Source of the DNA: an uncultured delta proteobacterium
Lineage (GTDB): Bacteria; RBG-13-61-14; DRUE01
DNA: 26,811 nt
Assembly: GCA_903930515.1 (NCBI GenBank)
Contig: CAIYYW010000154.1
Location: 1-26,811, forward strand
Reading direction: 5' to 3'
In this document: positions 1 to 7,385 of the stretch, piece after piece
Numbering within the stretch: the first letter of the stretch is position 1
How the letters are laid out: every line of letters begins with the position of its first letter
Notes under the pieces: model-generated
Databases searched by the model: none
Told to the model about the DNA's origin: nothing
Seen by the model: the letters and a program-made list of their open reading frames with translations, nothing else
Made by a program: the position numbers and the translations under genes

Positions 1-7
1 AATAGGA

Positions 8-1060
8 ATGAAGAAGCTGATCAAAGGCAATGACGCGATCGCGATGGCCGCGATTGAGGCCGGCTGCCGTTATTACTACGGCTACCCGATCACTCCCCAG
101 AACGACATCCCGGAATATTTCGCGCGAGAGTTCCCCAAGATCGGAGGCGTATTCCTCCAGGCCGAAAGCGAGATCGGCGCGATCAATATGGTCCTGGGAT
201 CGGCCGCGGCCGGGAAGCGGGCGATGATCAGTTCCAGCGGCCCCGGGATCAGCCTGATGCAGGAAGGGATCAGCTATATGTCCGGCTCTGAAGTCCCGGC
301 CGTGATCGTGAACATCCAGCGCTCCGGTCCGGGCCTGGGCGGGATTTCCCCCAGCCAGGGCGATTATTTCCAGGCCACCCGCGGAGGCGGCCACGGCGAT
401 TACCGGACCCCGGTTTTTGCCCCGGCGTCCGTCCAAGAGATGTATGACTTGACCTTTCTCGCCTTTGATGTGGCGGACGATTACCGGAACCCGGTGGTGA
501 TCCTGGCCGACGGAATGCTCGGCCAGATGAAGGAGCCGTTGGACCTGCGCCATCCGAGCGGGCGCGAGCTGGCGCCCAAGACCTGGGCCTTGACCGGGTG
601 CGCGGGCAGGAAGCCGCAACTATTGAAATCGCTCTACCTCGGGCATCGCGAGCTGGACAAGCATTGCTGGCATCTCTGGGAGAAGTATCAGAAGATCCGG
701 GAAAAAGAAATCCGCTTTGAAGAGGTTTTGACCAACGACGCGGATTTGATCCTGGTCGCGTTCGGGAGCGCGGCCCGGATTTCCAAAACCGCGGTGATGG
801 ACGCGCGGAAGGACGGACTCAAGGTCGGATTGTTCCGGCCCATTTCGCTGTTCCCGTATCCGGAGAAAAGGCTGGAAGAGCTGGCGAAAAAGGCAAAGGC
901 GTTTTTGGTGGTTGAGTTGAATACCGGACAGATGTTGGAAGATGTGAAGATGTCGGTGGGGAAAGACAACCCGATCCATTTTTACGGACGACCGCCGGGA
1001 GCGGACGCTCTGCCGATGCCGGTTGAAATCCTGGACCAGATCCGGGAGGTTTACCCTTGA
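8..1060 (+). CDS. vorB: 2-oxoacid:ferredoxin oxidoreductase alpha subunit (VorB/KorA type)
   Basis: This subunit belongs to an enzyme that oxidatively decarboxylates 2-oxoacids to acyl-CoA in the cytoplasm and reduces ferredoxin. The 350-residue protein opens with the family's [14 protein letters not shown] segment, followed by YYGYPITP near residue 25. It carries the acidic E-SEIGAINM segment around residues 52-61 and the [12 protein letters not shown] stretch around 76-87, all typical of the pyrimidine-binding domain of VorB/KorA alpha chains. A C-terminal transketolase-C-like domain follows residue 240. The length is normal for the separate alpha chain. It overlaps the beta gene by 4 bases. 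The window opens only 7 bases upstream of its ATG, so its start region is incomplete, and the usual small ferredoxin subunit may lie just outside. Branched-chain 2-oxoacid specificity is inferred from overall resemblance; 2-oxoglutarate (KorA) remains possible. Confidence 0.9.
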   Translation: MKKLIKGNDAIAMAAIEAGCRYYYGYPITPQNDIPEYFAREFPKIGGVFLQAESEIGAINMVLGSAAAGKRAMISSSGPGISLMQEGISYMSGSEVPAVIVNIQRSGPGLGGISPSQGDYFQATRGGGHGDYRTPVFAPASVQEMYDLTFLAFDVADDYRNPVVILADGMLGQMKEPLDLRHPSGRELAPKTWALTGCAGRKPQLLKSLYLGHRELDKHCWHLWEKYQKIREKEIRFEEVLTNDADLILVAFGSAARISKTAVMDARKDGLKVGLFRPISLFPYPEKRLEELAKKAKAFLVVELNTGQMLEDVKMSVGKDNPIHFYGRPPGADALPMPVEILDQIREVYP

Positions 1061-1833
1061 GCCAGGACAAGCCCAAAGAACCCCGGCTGATCAATCCTCG
1101 TCCGAGGACCTTGATTGACCGGCCGTCTCATTTCTGCCCCGGGTGTCATCACGGTCTCATCCATCGGCTGGTGGCCGAGGCGATTGATTATTTCGGCATC
1201 CGCGAAAGATCCATCGGCGTGGCCTCGGTCGGATGCTCGGTCTTCCTTTATGATTTTATGGACACCGATGTCTTGGAGGCCCCGCACGGAAGGGCCGCGG
1301 CAGCCGCCACCGGGATGAGACGCGCCCAGCCGGACAAGGTGGTCTATACCTACCAGGGAGACGGAGACCTGGCCGCGATCGGCACCAGCGAGATCATCCA
1401 TGCCGCCAACCGCGGGGAGACCATCACCGTGGTCTTTGTCAACAACACCAATTACGGAATGACCGGCGGACAGATGGCGCCCACCACCTTGCTCGGACAG
1501 AAAACCACCACCACCCCCTACGGACGCGATTTCAAGCGCGACGGCTACCCGATCCGGATGACGGAATTGCTGGCCACCCTGGAAGGAGTGGCCTTTGCCG
1601 CAAGGGGAGCGGTGAACAAGCCGGCCAATCTTCGGAGGACTCGCGAACTGATCCGGAGGGCGTTTGAGGTCCAGCTCAAGGGGATTGGACTCGGGTTCGT
1701 GGAAGTGCTCTCGGCCTGCCCGACCGATTGGGGACTGAAGCCCCTGGACGCGATCAAGCGGGTGGAGGAAGAGCTGATCCCCTATTACCCGCTGGGGATT
1801 TTCAAGGATAAAAAAGAAGCGGATCATCTATGA
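1057..1833 (+). CDS. 2-oxoacid:ferredoxin oxidoreductase beta subunit (thiamine-diphosphate-binding)
   Basis: This is the catalytic TPP-binding subunit partnering the alpha chain encoded immediately upstream. The 258-residue protein has FCPGC at residues 26-30, the TPP/Mg signature GDGD at 101-104 with its partner NN at 129-130, and the following [12 protein letters not shown] segment typical of these beta subunits. The start is TTG at 1057, which shares bases with the TGA of the alpha gene (TTGA overlap). A GGGAGGT Shine-Dalgarno sequence lies at 1044-1050, six bases before it, which settles the start. The 4-base overlap implies translational coupling and equal subunit production. Substrate specificity cannot be read from this subunit alone. 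Confidence 0.9.
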   Translation: MSQDKPKEPRLINPRPRTLIDRPSHFCPGCHHGLIHRLVAEAIDYFGIRERSIGVASVGCSVFLYDFMDTDVLEAPHGRAAAAATGMRRAQPDKVVYTYQGDGDLAAIGTSEIIHAANRGETITVVFVNNTNYGMTGGQMAPTTLLGQKTTTTPYGRDFKRDGYPIRMTELLATLEGVAFAARGAVNKPANLRRTRELIRRAFEVQLKGIGLGFVEVLSACPTDWGLKPLDAIKRVEEELIPYYPLGIFKDKKEADHL

Positions 1834-1852
1834 AGATAGTTTTGGGAAAAAG

Positions 1853-2407
1853 ATGTATGCAGATGTGATGATGGCGGGTTTCGGCGGGCAGGGGATTCTC
1901 CTGATCGGGAACCTTTTGGCCGAGGCCGCGCTGCTGGAAGAATTGAATGTGACATATCTACCCAGCTACGGCGTGGAGATGCGGGGCGGAACCGCCAATT
2001 GCACGGTGGTGATCTCGGACCAAGAGATCGGCTCGCCCCAGGTGAGCGCGCCGGAAGTGATGCTGGTGATGAGCGAGCAGGCAAGGGAAAGGTTTGAGGC
2101 GAATGTAAAGCCGAACGGGCTTCTGATCGTCAATTCCACCCTGGTGGATACGGGCAAGCTATCCCGCAAGGACCTTGAGATCATCAACATCCCCTTCAAC
2201 CAGGTCGCCTCGGAAATGGGCAATGCCAAGTTCGCCAATATGATCGCGCTCGGGGCATACCTGGGGAAAAGGCCGGTGGTGAAAACCGAAAGCATAGAAA
2301 AAATGCTCAAGGAGCAATTGACCGGGAAAAAAGCGGAATTTGTTCCGATGAACCTGAAGGCTATTGCCAGAGGGATTGAACTCGCGAACCAATCGGGAGG
2401 GAGATAA
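1853..2407 (+). CDS. 2-oxoacid:ferredoxin oxidoreductase gamma subunit
   Basis: This third subunit of the oxidoreductase is 184 residues long, normal for separate gamma chains. The glycine-rich GFGGQG motif sits at residues 9-14, followed by LPSYGVEMRGGTANC around residues 36-50, both hallmarks of the gamma domain of pyruvate/ketoisovalerate oxidoreductases. It lies 19 bases after the beta gene and completes the alpha-beta-gamma order. Its TAA stop shares one base with the ATG of the downstream regulator gene (TAATG), so the whole block is probably one operon. No small ferredoxin (delta) subunit is found between or after these genes. Confidence 0.9.
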   Translation: MYADVMMAGFGGQGILLIGNLLAEAALLEELNVTYLPSYGVEMRGGTANCTVVISDQEIGSPQVSAPEVMLVMSEQARERFEANVKPNGLLIVNSTLVDTGKLSRKDLEIINIPFNQVASEMGNAKFANMIALGAYLGKRPVVKTESIEKMLKEQLTGKKAEFVPMNLKAIARGIELANQSGGR

Positions 2408-2988
2408 TGGAAGAAAGATTTGAGGAAATCAAAGTCGGAGAAAAGATCAAGCAAATCCGGGAAGATCAGGCTGTCAGCCTGGAACAACTGGCCCAGCGGA
2501 TCGGGGTCAGCCCCTCGGTGTTGAACCAGATTGAAAACCATCTGGTCAGCCCCCCGCTCGGGACCCTGATCAAGATCGCGCACGCCCTCAACATCAGCGT
2601 GAGCGACTTCTTCGGCGGGGAAGCCATCTCCTACTCCCTGGTCCGCAAAGACGAGCGCAAGAAAGTGTCCCGCTTCGCCAGCAAGGACGGCATCAGCTAC
2701 GGGTATTCCTACGAGTCGCTCGGGTTTGACAAGAAAGACCGCCAGATGGAGCCCTTCCTGGTCACCCTCCAGCCCAGTCCGATGGAAGCAACCTCCTTAT
2801 CCTCACACCCGGGCGAGGAATTTATCTTTGTCCTGTCCGGAAAAGTACAAGTCCAGCTCGGAGACCATACCGACATCTTGGAACCATACGACTCCATCTA
2901 CTACGACGCCACCCTCCTCCACCGCGTCAGCGCCTTTGAATGCGAAGAGGCAAGGATTGTGGCGGTGATCTGGGCGCCCAAAGAATGA
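2407..2988 (+). CDS. XRE-family transcriptional regulator with C-terminal cupin domain
   Basis: The 193-residue protein is a predicted cytoplasmic DNA-binding regulator. Residues about 10-66 form a helix-turn-helix of the XRE/SinR type (IKQIREDQAVSLEQLAQRIGVS then VLNQIENH), and residues about 110-190 form a cupin_2 barrel with HPGEEFIFVLSGKVQVQLGD and a later LLHRVSA segment. Regulators of this architecture usually sense a small molecule through the cupin. The gene is the last member of the oxidoreductase block and overlaps gamma by one base, so it probably controls this operon or related acyl-CoA metabolism. That target is inferred from position only; the ligand is unknown. Confidence 0.88.
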   Translation: MEERFEEIKVGEKIKQIREDQAVSLEQLAQRIGVSPSVLNQIENHLVSPPLGTLIKIAHALNISVSDFFGGEAISYSLVRKDERKKVSRFASKDGISYGYSYESLGFDKKDRQMEPFLVTLQPSPMEATSLSSHPGEEFIFVLSGKVQVQLGDHTDILEPYDSIYYDATLLHRVSAFECEEARIVAVIWAPKE

Positions 2989-3021
2989 GCAGCTAGTAGA
3001 TAGCATGCAATGATCAAGCAG

Positions 3022-3039
3022 GCCTGCGGCGCGGCAGGC
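3022..3039. repeat. GC-rich inverted repeat between convergent genes
   Basis: GCCTGC and GCAGGC form a perfect 6-bp stem around a 6-base GC loop, in the 89-base gap between the regulator stop and the convergently oriented doc gene. No T-run follows directly on either strand; the nearest is about 35 bases on. It may help end or stabilise transcripts from both sides, but it is not a standard intrinsic terminator. Confidence 0.35.
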
Positions 3040-3077
3040 GTGGAAGGATAGAGTTGGGCGGGTACGGCCTGAAATTT

Positions 3078-3482
3078 TTATTCCTTTTTGATTTTCTGAA
3101 CGGACGAATATTTTCTGAAGAATCCCGCGATTTCCAGCCGATCAGATTTTCCTTCTGCGGCCTTGATCGCCAAGGCCTCAAATAAATTTTCCGGCGCATC
3201 AAGTTCGATTCCGTTCAAATCCAGGAACACGACCGCGGAAACCACGCCGGCGCGTTTGTTGCCGTCAACAAACGGATGGTTCTTGATGAGATAAAACATA
3301 TAAGCGGCGGCCATTTCATAAAGGTCTTTGTTGAAATACTGGTCAAATACCCCGGCGCCGGGCATTGCGATGGCGGACTGCAACAGCCCCAGGTCTCTGA
3401 TCCCGGCTGAGCCGCCATACCTCTGGATCTGGTCATTATGGATTTCCAGAACCTCGGATAGTTCCAGAAAAACCGGATTCAT
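3078..3482 (-). CDS. doc: Death-on-curing (Doc/Fic-fold) toxin
   Basis: This predicted toxin of a type II toxin-antitoxin pair is 134 residues long, the usual size. The active-site loop HPFVDGNKRAG occupies residues 69-79. Lysine replaces the second glycine of the AMP-transferring Fic motif, which is the Doc variant. Doc of phage P1 is known to phosphorylate EF-Tu and so arrest translation, and the same chemistry is inferred here. The N-terminus resembles Doc proteins (V-EIHNDQIQRYGG around residues 11-24). It is encoded 3 bases downstream of an AbrB/MazE-type antitoxin on the same strand, so the pair is surely cotranscribed. No truncation or missing catalytic residue is seen. Confidence 0.9.
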   Translation of the reverse strand: MNPVFLELSEVLEIHNDQIQRYGGSAGIRDLGLLQSAIAMPGAGVFDQYFNKDLYEMAAAYMFYLIKNHPFVDGNKRAGVVSAVVFLDLNGIELDAPENLFEALAIKAAEGKSDRLEIAGFFRKYSSVQKIKKE

Positions 3483-3485
3483 CGT

Positions 3486-3713
3486 TTATCCGGCAAGCCG
3501 CTTGAGCATTTTTCCGTATCTAGCGTTGGCTTTGGTCAGACCGGCCTGGAACCTCTTCCTCCGTTTCTGGCTCCGCAAAGGATTGATGATGATCAGGTTC
3601 CCGTCGGTGGAAATCTCCAGAGGCGTTTCCGAATCAATCTTCAATAGCTCCAGCACCCCCTTGTCAATCACCAGGGCCAGGGAATTCCCGTGTCTGGTAA
3701 GTTTCTTGATCAT
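3486..3713 (-). CDS. AbrB/MazE/SpoVT-family antitoxin
   Basis: The 75-residue protein has an N-terminal swapped-hairpin DNA-binding domain at about residues 1-47 (IKKLTRHGNSLALVIDKGVLELL, then a short LEIS-DGNLIIINP strand pair). A very basic tail follows (RSQKRRKRF onward), probably the toxin-binding and neutralising segment. The start ATG is supported by GAGGAGG shortly upstream. It is encoded directly before doc, the usual antitoxin-first order, and should repress its own promoter through the palindrome at 3729-3758. Doc is classically paired with Phd, so the AbrB-type partner is a swap worth noting. Confidence 0.88.
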   Translation of the reverse strand: MIKKLTRHGNSLALVIDKGVLELLKIDSETPLEISTDGNLIIINPLRSQKRRKRFQAGLTKANARYGKMLKRLAG

Positions 3714-3728
3714 TTGCCATCCTCCTCT

Positions 3729-3758
3729 GGTATTACTTTGTAGTTACATTATGATACC
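3729..3758. promoter_or_regulatory. Imperfect palindromic operator of the antitoxin-doc operon
   Basis: A 30-bp dyad is centred between 3743 and 3744. The outer arms are GGTAT and ATACC, the inner arms TGTA and TACA, with a further symmetric A/T pair between them; 10 of 15 positions pair. It covers the -10 element and the predicted start of the antitoxin transcript, where an AbrB/MazE-type autorepressor would be expected to bind. Binding is inferred, not shown. Confidence 0.55.
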
Positions 3759-3776
3759 ACAAAATCGCCCGGTCAA
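3748..3776 (-). promoter_or_regulatory. Promoter of the antitoxin-doc operon
   Basis: Reading the minus strand, TTGACC (3771-3776), a 17-base spacer and CATAAT (3748-3753) match the sigma-70-type consensus at 5 of 6 positions in each box. The predicted transcript start near 3741 leaves a leader of about 28 bases that contains the GAGGAGG ribosome-binding site. The -35 box lies within a GCCCGG/CCGGGC inverted repeat at 3767-3784. Confidence 0.6.
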
Positions 3777-3796
3777 GTCCGGGCTGAGCCGCCTTT

Positions 3797-3826
3797 TTGA
3801 CATTCAAAAATCAGGGCGGCTATAAT
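3797..3826 (+). promoter_or_regulatory. Near-perfect sigma-70-type promoter for the two lipoprotein hydrolases
   Basis: TTGACA (3797-3802) and TATAAT (3821-3826) are both exact consensus hexamers, separated by 18 bases. Transcription would start near 3833, just ahead of the GAGGTGG ribosome-binding site at 3834-3840 and the ATG at 3849. It stands back to back with the antitoxin promoter, the two -35 boxes being 20 bases apart. Confidence 0.75.
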
Positions 3827-3848
3827 CATTTATGAGGTGGAAAGGAAG

Positions 3849-4805
3849 ATGAAAAAACTTTTGCTGGTTTCAGTTTTTGCGGTGATCTTGAGCGGATGCG
3901 CAGTCCGTGCCCCGCGCGGGCCGATCAAGGGGCCGGTGTATCCGCTCCAGGAGAATTCCGCCGAGCTGTTGGGGACGAGGGTTGTTTATGTTGAAGGCGG
4001 GGTTGGCGAGACCGTGATTTTCGTGCACGGGGTGGGCGGGGCGCTGCTGGACTGGGAAAAGGTCCTGCCCTATTTTGCCCGGCGCTATCATACCATTGCC
4101 TTGGACCAGCCCGGGTTCGGCAAGTCGGAGAAGCGAATGGACTATCATTATTCCATAGGCAACAACGCGAAGGTCCTGCTCGCGTTGATGGACGCGAAAG
4201 GGATTCCCAAGGCATACATCGTCGGGAATTCCATGGGCGGGGAAGTGGCGGCGTATTTCGCGATCCACTATCCGGAGCGGGTGGACAAGCTGGTATTGGT
4301 GGACGCGGCCGGCGCTCTGAATCTTCCCGATTTGCCTTTTATTCCAGAACTGATCTGGCTGTTGGCCAAACCCATTGACAGCCTGTCCAACCGATCCGGG
4401 TCCAACGACCCGCACACTTCCGACCCGGAGCGGGTTCAGCCCAATATCGCGCAGGCGATTTACAACTCGGATGAGTGGTGGGCCTGCCGGGAGGCCTGGC
4501 GGGACGAGGTGTATGACATCTTCCGGCTGGATTTAAAACCGGAACTGAAAAAAATATCCGCGGCCACTTTGGAAATCTGGGGATCAAACGATCCTTTGCT
4601 CAAGGCCTATTCCAAGTGGTATTTCTGGGAGCAGATCCCGGGCTCCGAACTCCTGATTATCCCCGGGGGCGACCACACCCCCCAGCTTTCCCAGCCCCGC
4701 GCCTTTGAATCAGCGGTGGACGGGTTTCTGCAAGGGAAACCCAACCCGGCTTACGCGAAGAGGGGCGAGAAGGTGAGGCTGGAGAAAAAATCAGCCGGCA
4801 ATTAA
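3849..4805 (+). CDS. Alpha/beta-hydrolase lipoprotein
   Basis: This 318-residue serine hydrolase is anchored to the cell envelope. The signal peptide MKKLLLVSVFAVILSGC ends in a lipobox with the lipid-modified cysteine at residue 17. The fold follows: oxyanion loop HGVGG at 60-64, DQPGFGKS at 86-93, nucleophile elbow GNSMGG with Ser128, and probable acid Asp248 (WGSND) and His276 (GGDHTPQL). A GTG at 3837 would extend the N-terminus by four residues, but the ATG at 3849 gives the standard charged lipoprotein start with GAGGTGG eight bases before it. The substrate is unknown; esterase, lipase or C-C hydrolase activity is possible. The next gene, 31 bases downstream, encodes a second lipoprotein esterase. 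Confidence 0.85.
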   Translation: MKKLLLVSVFAVILSGCAVRAPRGPIKGPVYPLQENSAELLGTRVVYVEGGVGETVIFVHGVGGALLDWEKVLPYFARRYHTIALDQPGFGKSEKRMDYHYSIGNNAKVLLALMDAKGIPKAYIVGNSMGGEVAAYFAIHYPERVDKLVLVDAAGALNLPDLPFIPELIWLLAKPIDSLSNRSGSNDPHTSDPERVQPNIAQAIYNSDEWWACREAWRDEVYDIFRLDLKPELKKISAATLEIWGSNDPLLKAYSKWYFWEQIPGSELLIIPGGDHTPQLSQPRAFESAVDGFLQGKPNPAYAKRGEKVRLEKKSAGN

Positions 4806-4836
4806 GTTTTTCGCCGCGGATACTAAAGGGGAAATA

Positions 4837-6477
4837 ATGAGAGGCTGGAAAATTTCCGCAATCATCTTGCTCTCAATCCTTGCGGTCGGCTGCCCGACCC
4901 CGCAAAAAGTTTCTTCCAATCCTGCGGCTGATGAAATTTGCGTCAAGCCGGTGAAGACCGACTCCGGGCTGGTGGAAGGGCTTGCGGAAATCGGGACCGA
5001 GAGTTGCGTCTGGCGGGGGATTCCTTATGCCGCGCCGCCGGTCGGGGATTTGCGCTGGAAAGCTCCTCAGCCGGTCAAGGCCTGGAACGGGATCCGGAAC
5101 GGATCTCTCTGGGGGAACCGGTGTATGCAGATTGATAATTTTATGATGAATTTTTTCAACTCCGATCCTTCCGGCGCGATGAGCGAGGATTGTTTGTATT
5201 TGAATATCTGGCGGCCGAAGACCCAGGGCGGCCTGCGGCCGTTTCCGGTGATGTTTTTCCTCCACGGCGGGGGCCTGGGACTGGGCACCGGCAATACCCC
5301 CACTTACTGGGGAGACCGCTTGTCCGAGACCGGCGGGGTGGTGGTGGTCACGATCAACTATCGGTTGAGCCTGCTCGGGTTCTTGACCCTGCCGTCCCTG
5401 CGGGCGGAAGACCCGAACCGGAGCTCGGGCAATTACGGAATTTTGGATCAGATCGCGGCGCTCAAATGGGTGAAGCAGAACATTGAAAAGTTCGGGGGCG
5501 ATCCCGCCAACCTCACCATCTTCGGAGAATCCGGAGGGGGCTGGAGCGTCTGCGCCCTGGCCGCGACCCCGCTCGGGAAGGGCCTGTTCAAAAACGCAAT
5601 TATGGAAAGCGGCGGGTGCGATCGCGCTCAAACCATGGACCGGGGATTTCAGCAGGGCACGGAACTGGCTGGAAAAGTGGGATGCAAACCCGAAAACCTG
5701 GATTGCCTGCGCAAGGTTCCGCCTGAAAAAATACGGGACGCGAGCCCGGAGCCGACCTTCGCCCGGTTCTCGGCCGGGCCGCATATTGACGGATACCTGC
5801 TCAGCGCGACTCCGCTGGAAATAATCCGGGCCGGGAATTTCAATCCGGCATCCTGGATCGTCGGCAACAACCGAGACGAGCTGTCAATGAATCTCTGGTC
5901 CATCCGGAAGGATTTGCGCAAGACCCCTTTGGAAAAATATCCGGAGGCCTTGCGCGGTTTCCTGTCCCTTTCCGAACCCGAAGCCAAAGAGCTGGCGCGC
6001 CTTTACCCGCTGAGCGAATTCTCGGATACGCCGATGAAAGCGTATCAAAGGATGGCGAGCGATTTTTCCCTGATCTGCCCGAGTTATCAAGGCATGGTCG
6101 CGGCCGCGGCAAACGGCGCTCAAACTTATTTATACCGTTTTGATTACACCGATTTCCGGATGTCCAAAAACGCCGGGGCAATGCACGGGATTGAACTGCC
6201 GTTCGTGTTCAACAGCTTTGACCGGAAGATGTTCATTATTTTTTTCAGCAACGGGATGCGGGAAAGGGCTGAACCGCTTTCCAAAATCATCCAGTCTTAC
6301 TGGATCAATTTCGCCAAGACCGGAAATCCGAACGGGCCGGGCTTGCCGGAATGGCCGGGGTTTGATCCGGAAGCCGGGAAGGCGCAGATCCTGGATTTAC
6401 CGGTCCGGACCGAGGGTTGGGACATTTCCGACCGGTGCCGATACTGGCAGGATCATCCGACCCAATTGGATTGGTGA
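4837..6477 (+). CDS. Type-B carboxylesterase lipoprotein
   Basis: This 546-residue protein belongs to the carboxylesterase/lipase family that hydrolyses carboxylic esters. The signal peptide ends in LAVGC, with the lipidated cysteine at residue 19, so it is predicted to be membrane-anchored outside the cytoplasm. Family marks are GIPYAAPPVGDLRW at 61-74, SEDCLYLNIW near 116-125, the oxyanion HGGG at 143-146, nucleophile Ser232 in GESGGG, Glu348 in NNRDE and His450 in AMHGIELPFVF, a full Ser-Glu-His triad. The length is normal. A GGGG ribosome-binding site precedes the ATG by about 5 bases. It is probably cotranscribed with the preceding hydrolase, so the two may act on related ester substrates; that is inference. 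Confidence 0.9.
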   Translation: MRGWKISAIILLSILAVGCPTPQKVSSNPAADEICVKPVKTDSGLVEGLAEIGTESCVWRGIPYAAPPVGDLRWKAPQPVKAWNGIRNGSLWGNRCMQIDNFMMNFFNSDPSGAMSEDCLYLNIWRPKTQGGLRPFPVMFFLHGGGLGLGTGNTPTYWGDRLSETGGVVVVTINYRLSLLGFLTLPSLRAEDPNRSSGNYGILDQIAALKWVKQNIEKFGGDPANLTIFGESGGGWSVCALAATPLGKGLFKNAIMESGGCDRAQTMDRGFQQGTELAGKVGCKPENLDCLRKVPPEKIRDASPEPTFARFSAGPHIDGYLLSATPLEIIRAGNFNPASWIVGNNRDELSMNLWSIRKDLRKTPLEKYPEALRGFLSLSEPEAKELARLYPLSEFSDTPMKAYQRMASDFSLICPSYQGMVAAAANGAQTYLYRFDYTDFRMSKNAGAMHGIELPFVFNSFDRKMFIIFFSNGMRERAEPLSKIIQSYWINFAKTGNPNGPGLPEWPGFDPEAGKAQILDLPVRTEGWDISDRCRYWQDHPTQLDW

Positions 6478-6493
6478 TCCCAAGAGGAACGGT

Positions 6494-7312
6494 TCAGGAT
6501 AAATCCACCGCCTGATGGATCCGGCTGATCGTGTCCTGCAGGAACCGCTCATTGTTGAAGGAAATATTGATCGCGCCCTGATCGCACGCGTCCACGCACC
6601 TCCCGCATCCCTTGCACAAGGTTTCGTTGATCACCGCGAGCTGATCGTACATCCTGATCGCGCCGGCGAAGCAGACCTTTTCCGCGCACGCGCCGCAGCC
6701 GGTGCATTGGTCATTGACAAAAACTTTCACCCCCGGCAGCCGGGTGACCTTGTTCGCGATCTCAGGGGAAAGAAGCGGCAAATTTTTCCAGATGCAGCAG
6801 CAGGGGCAGCAGTTGCAGACGGTGAGCAATTTCCCCCCCGGGCCGACATCCAGCCAGACCGCATCCAGCTTGTTCCTGCCGATCATATGCACCAGACCCG
6901 CCTCCCGGCATTTGCGGGCGTGCGCAATCGCTTCCTCTTTGCTCACCCGCCGGCCCAGCGCCGGGTTGATCTTGACTGCGGCTTCGCCCAGGAACAGGCA
7001 GCCCAGGTCCCTCGGGTAATCCTTGCATTGCAGGCCCTCGCGGCAGATGCACTCGTTCATAATCCAGTGGTAATCGGTCTGGTTGATGAAATGCTCCACC
7101 ACCTGCGAGGGCAAACACATCTGGCCGGGCAAGGCTACCGACTGGTTGACCGGGATCAGCTTGTCCCGGGTGAGGAAGAGAATATCGTCCCCGCGGAACA
7201 GCCAGTTGTCAATAAACTTTCCGATCAGCGGCCATCTGGTCATCCGCGCGATGATCGGGTTCCAGCGGTAGGATTTGGTCAAGAGCTTGTTGCCAAAAGC
7301 GGAACGCGGCAT
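6494..7312 (-). CDS. Cysteine-rich 4Fe-4S ferredoxin-domain protein
   Basis: The 272-residue protein has three cysteine groups. The N-terminal one is C88, C90, C96 and C105. The middle one is the dense CNCCPCCC block at 166-173. The C-terminal ferredoxin domain has C203-C206-C209-C214 and C233-C236-C239-C243. In the first ferredoxin cluster four residues rather than three precede the last cysteine. Soluble proteins of this kind occur in anaerobes as predicted redox proteins of unknown partner, and I do not know the reaction. An AACGGAGG ribosome-binding site lies just before the ATG. It follows hisD by 73 bases on the same strand and may be read from the murA-hisD promoter. The opposite strand is open but is a shadow. 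Confidence 0.8.
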   Translation of the reverse strand: MPRSAFGNKLLTKSYRWNPIIARMTRWPLIGKFIDNWLFRGDDILFLTRDKLIPVNQSVALPGQMCLPSQVVEHFINQTDYHWIMNECICREGLQCKDYPRDLGCLFLGEAAVKINPALGRRVSKEEAIAHARKCREAGLVHMIGRNKLDAVWLDVGPGGKLLTVCNCCPCCCIWKNLPLLSPEIANKVTRLPGVKVFVNDQCTGCGACAEKVCFAGAIRMYDQLAVINETLCKGCGRCVDACDQGAINISFNNERFLQDTISRIHQAVDLS

Positions 7313-7385
7313 TTTTCCTCCGTTTAAACTGACGGCCCTTTCTTGGGCAAAGATGAAACCGGCTTATTCAGCATTCTCCCGGAAT

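Noticed and set aside
4873-5784. Long open frame (303 codons) opposite the carboxylesterase gene
   Set aside because: It is a shadow of GC-rich codon periodicity, with Arg/Gly/Pro-rich composition, no motif and no start signals; the plus strand encodes a full esterase.
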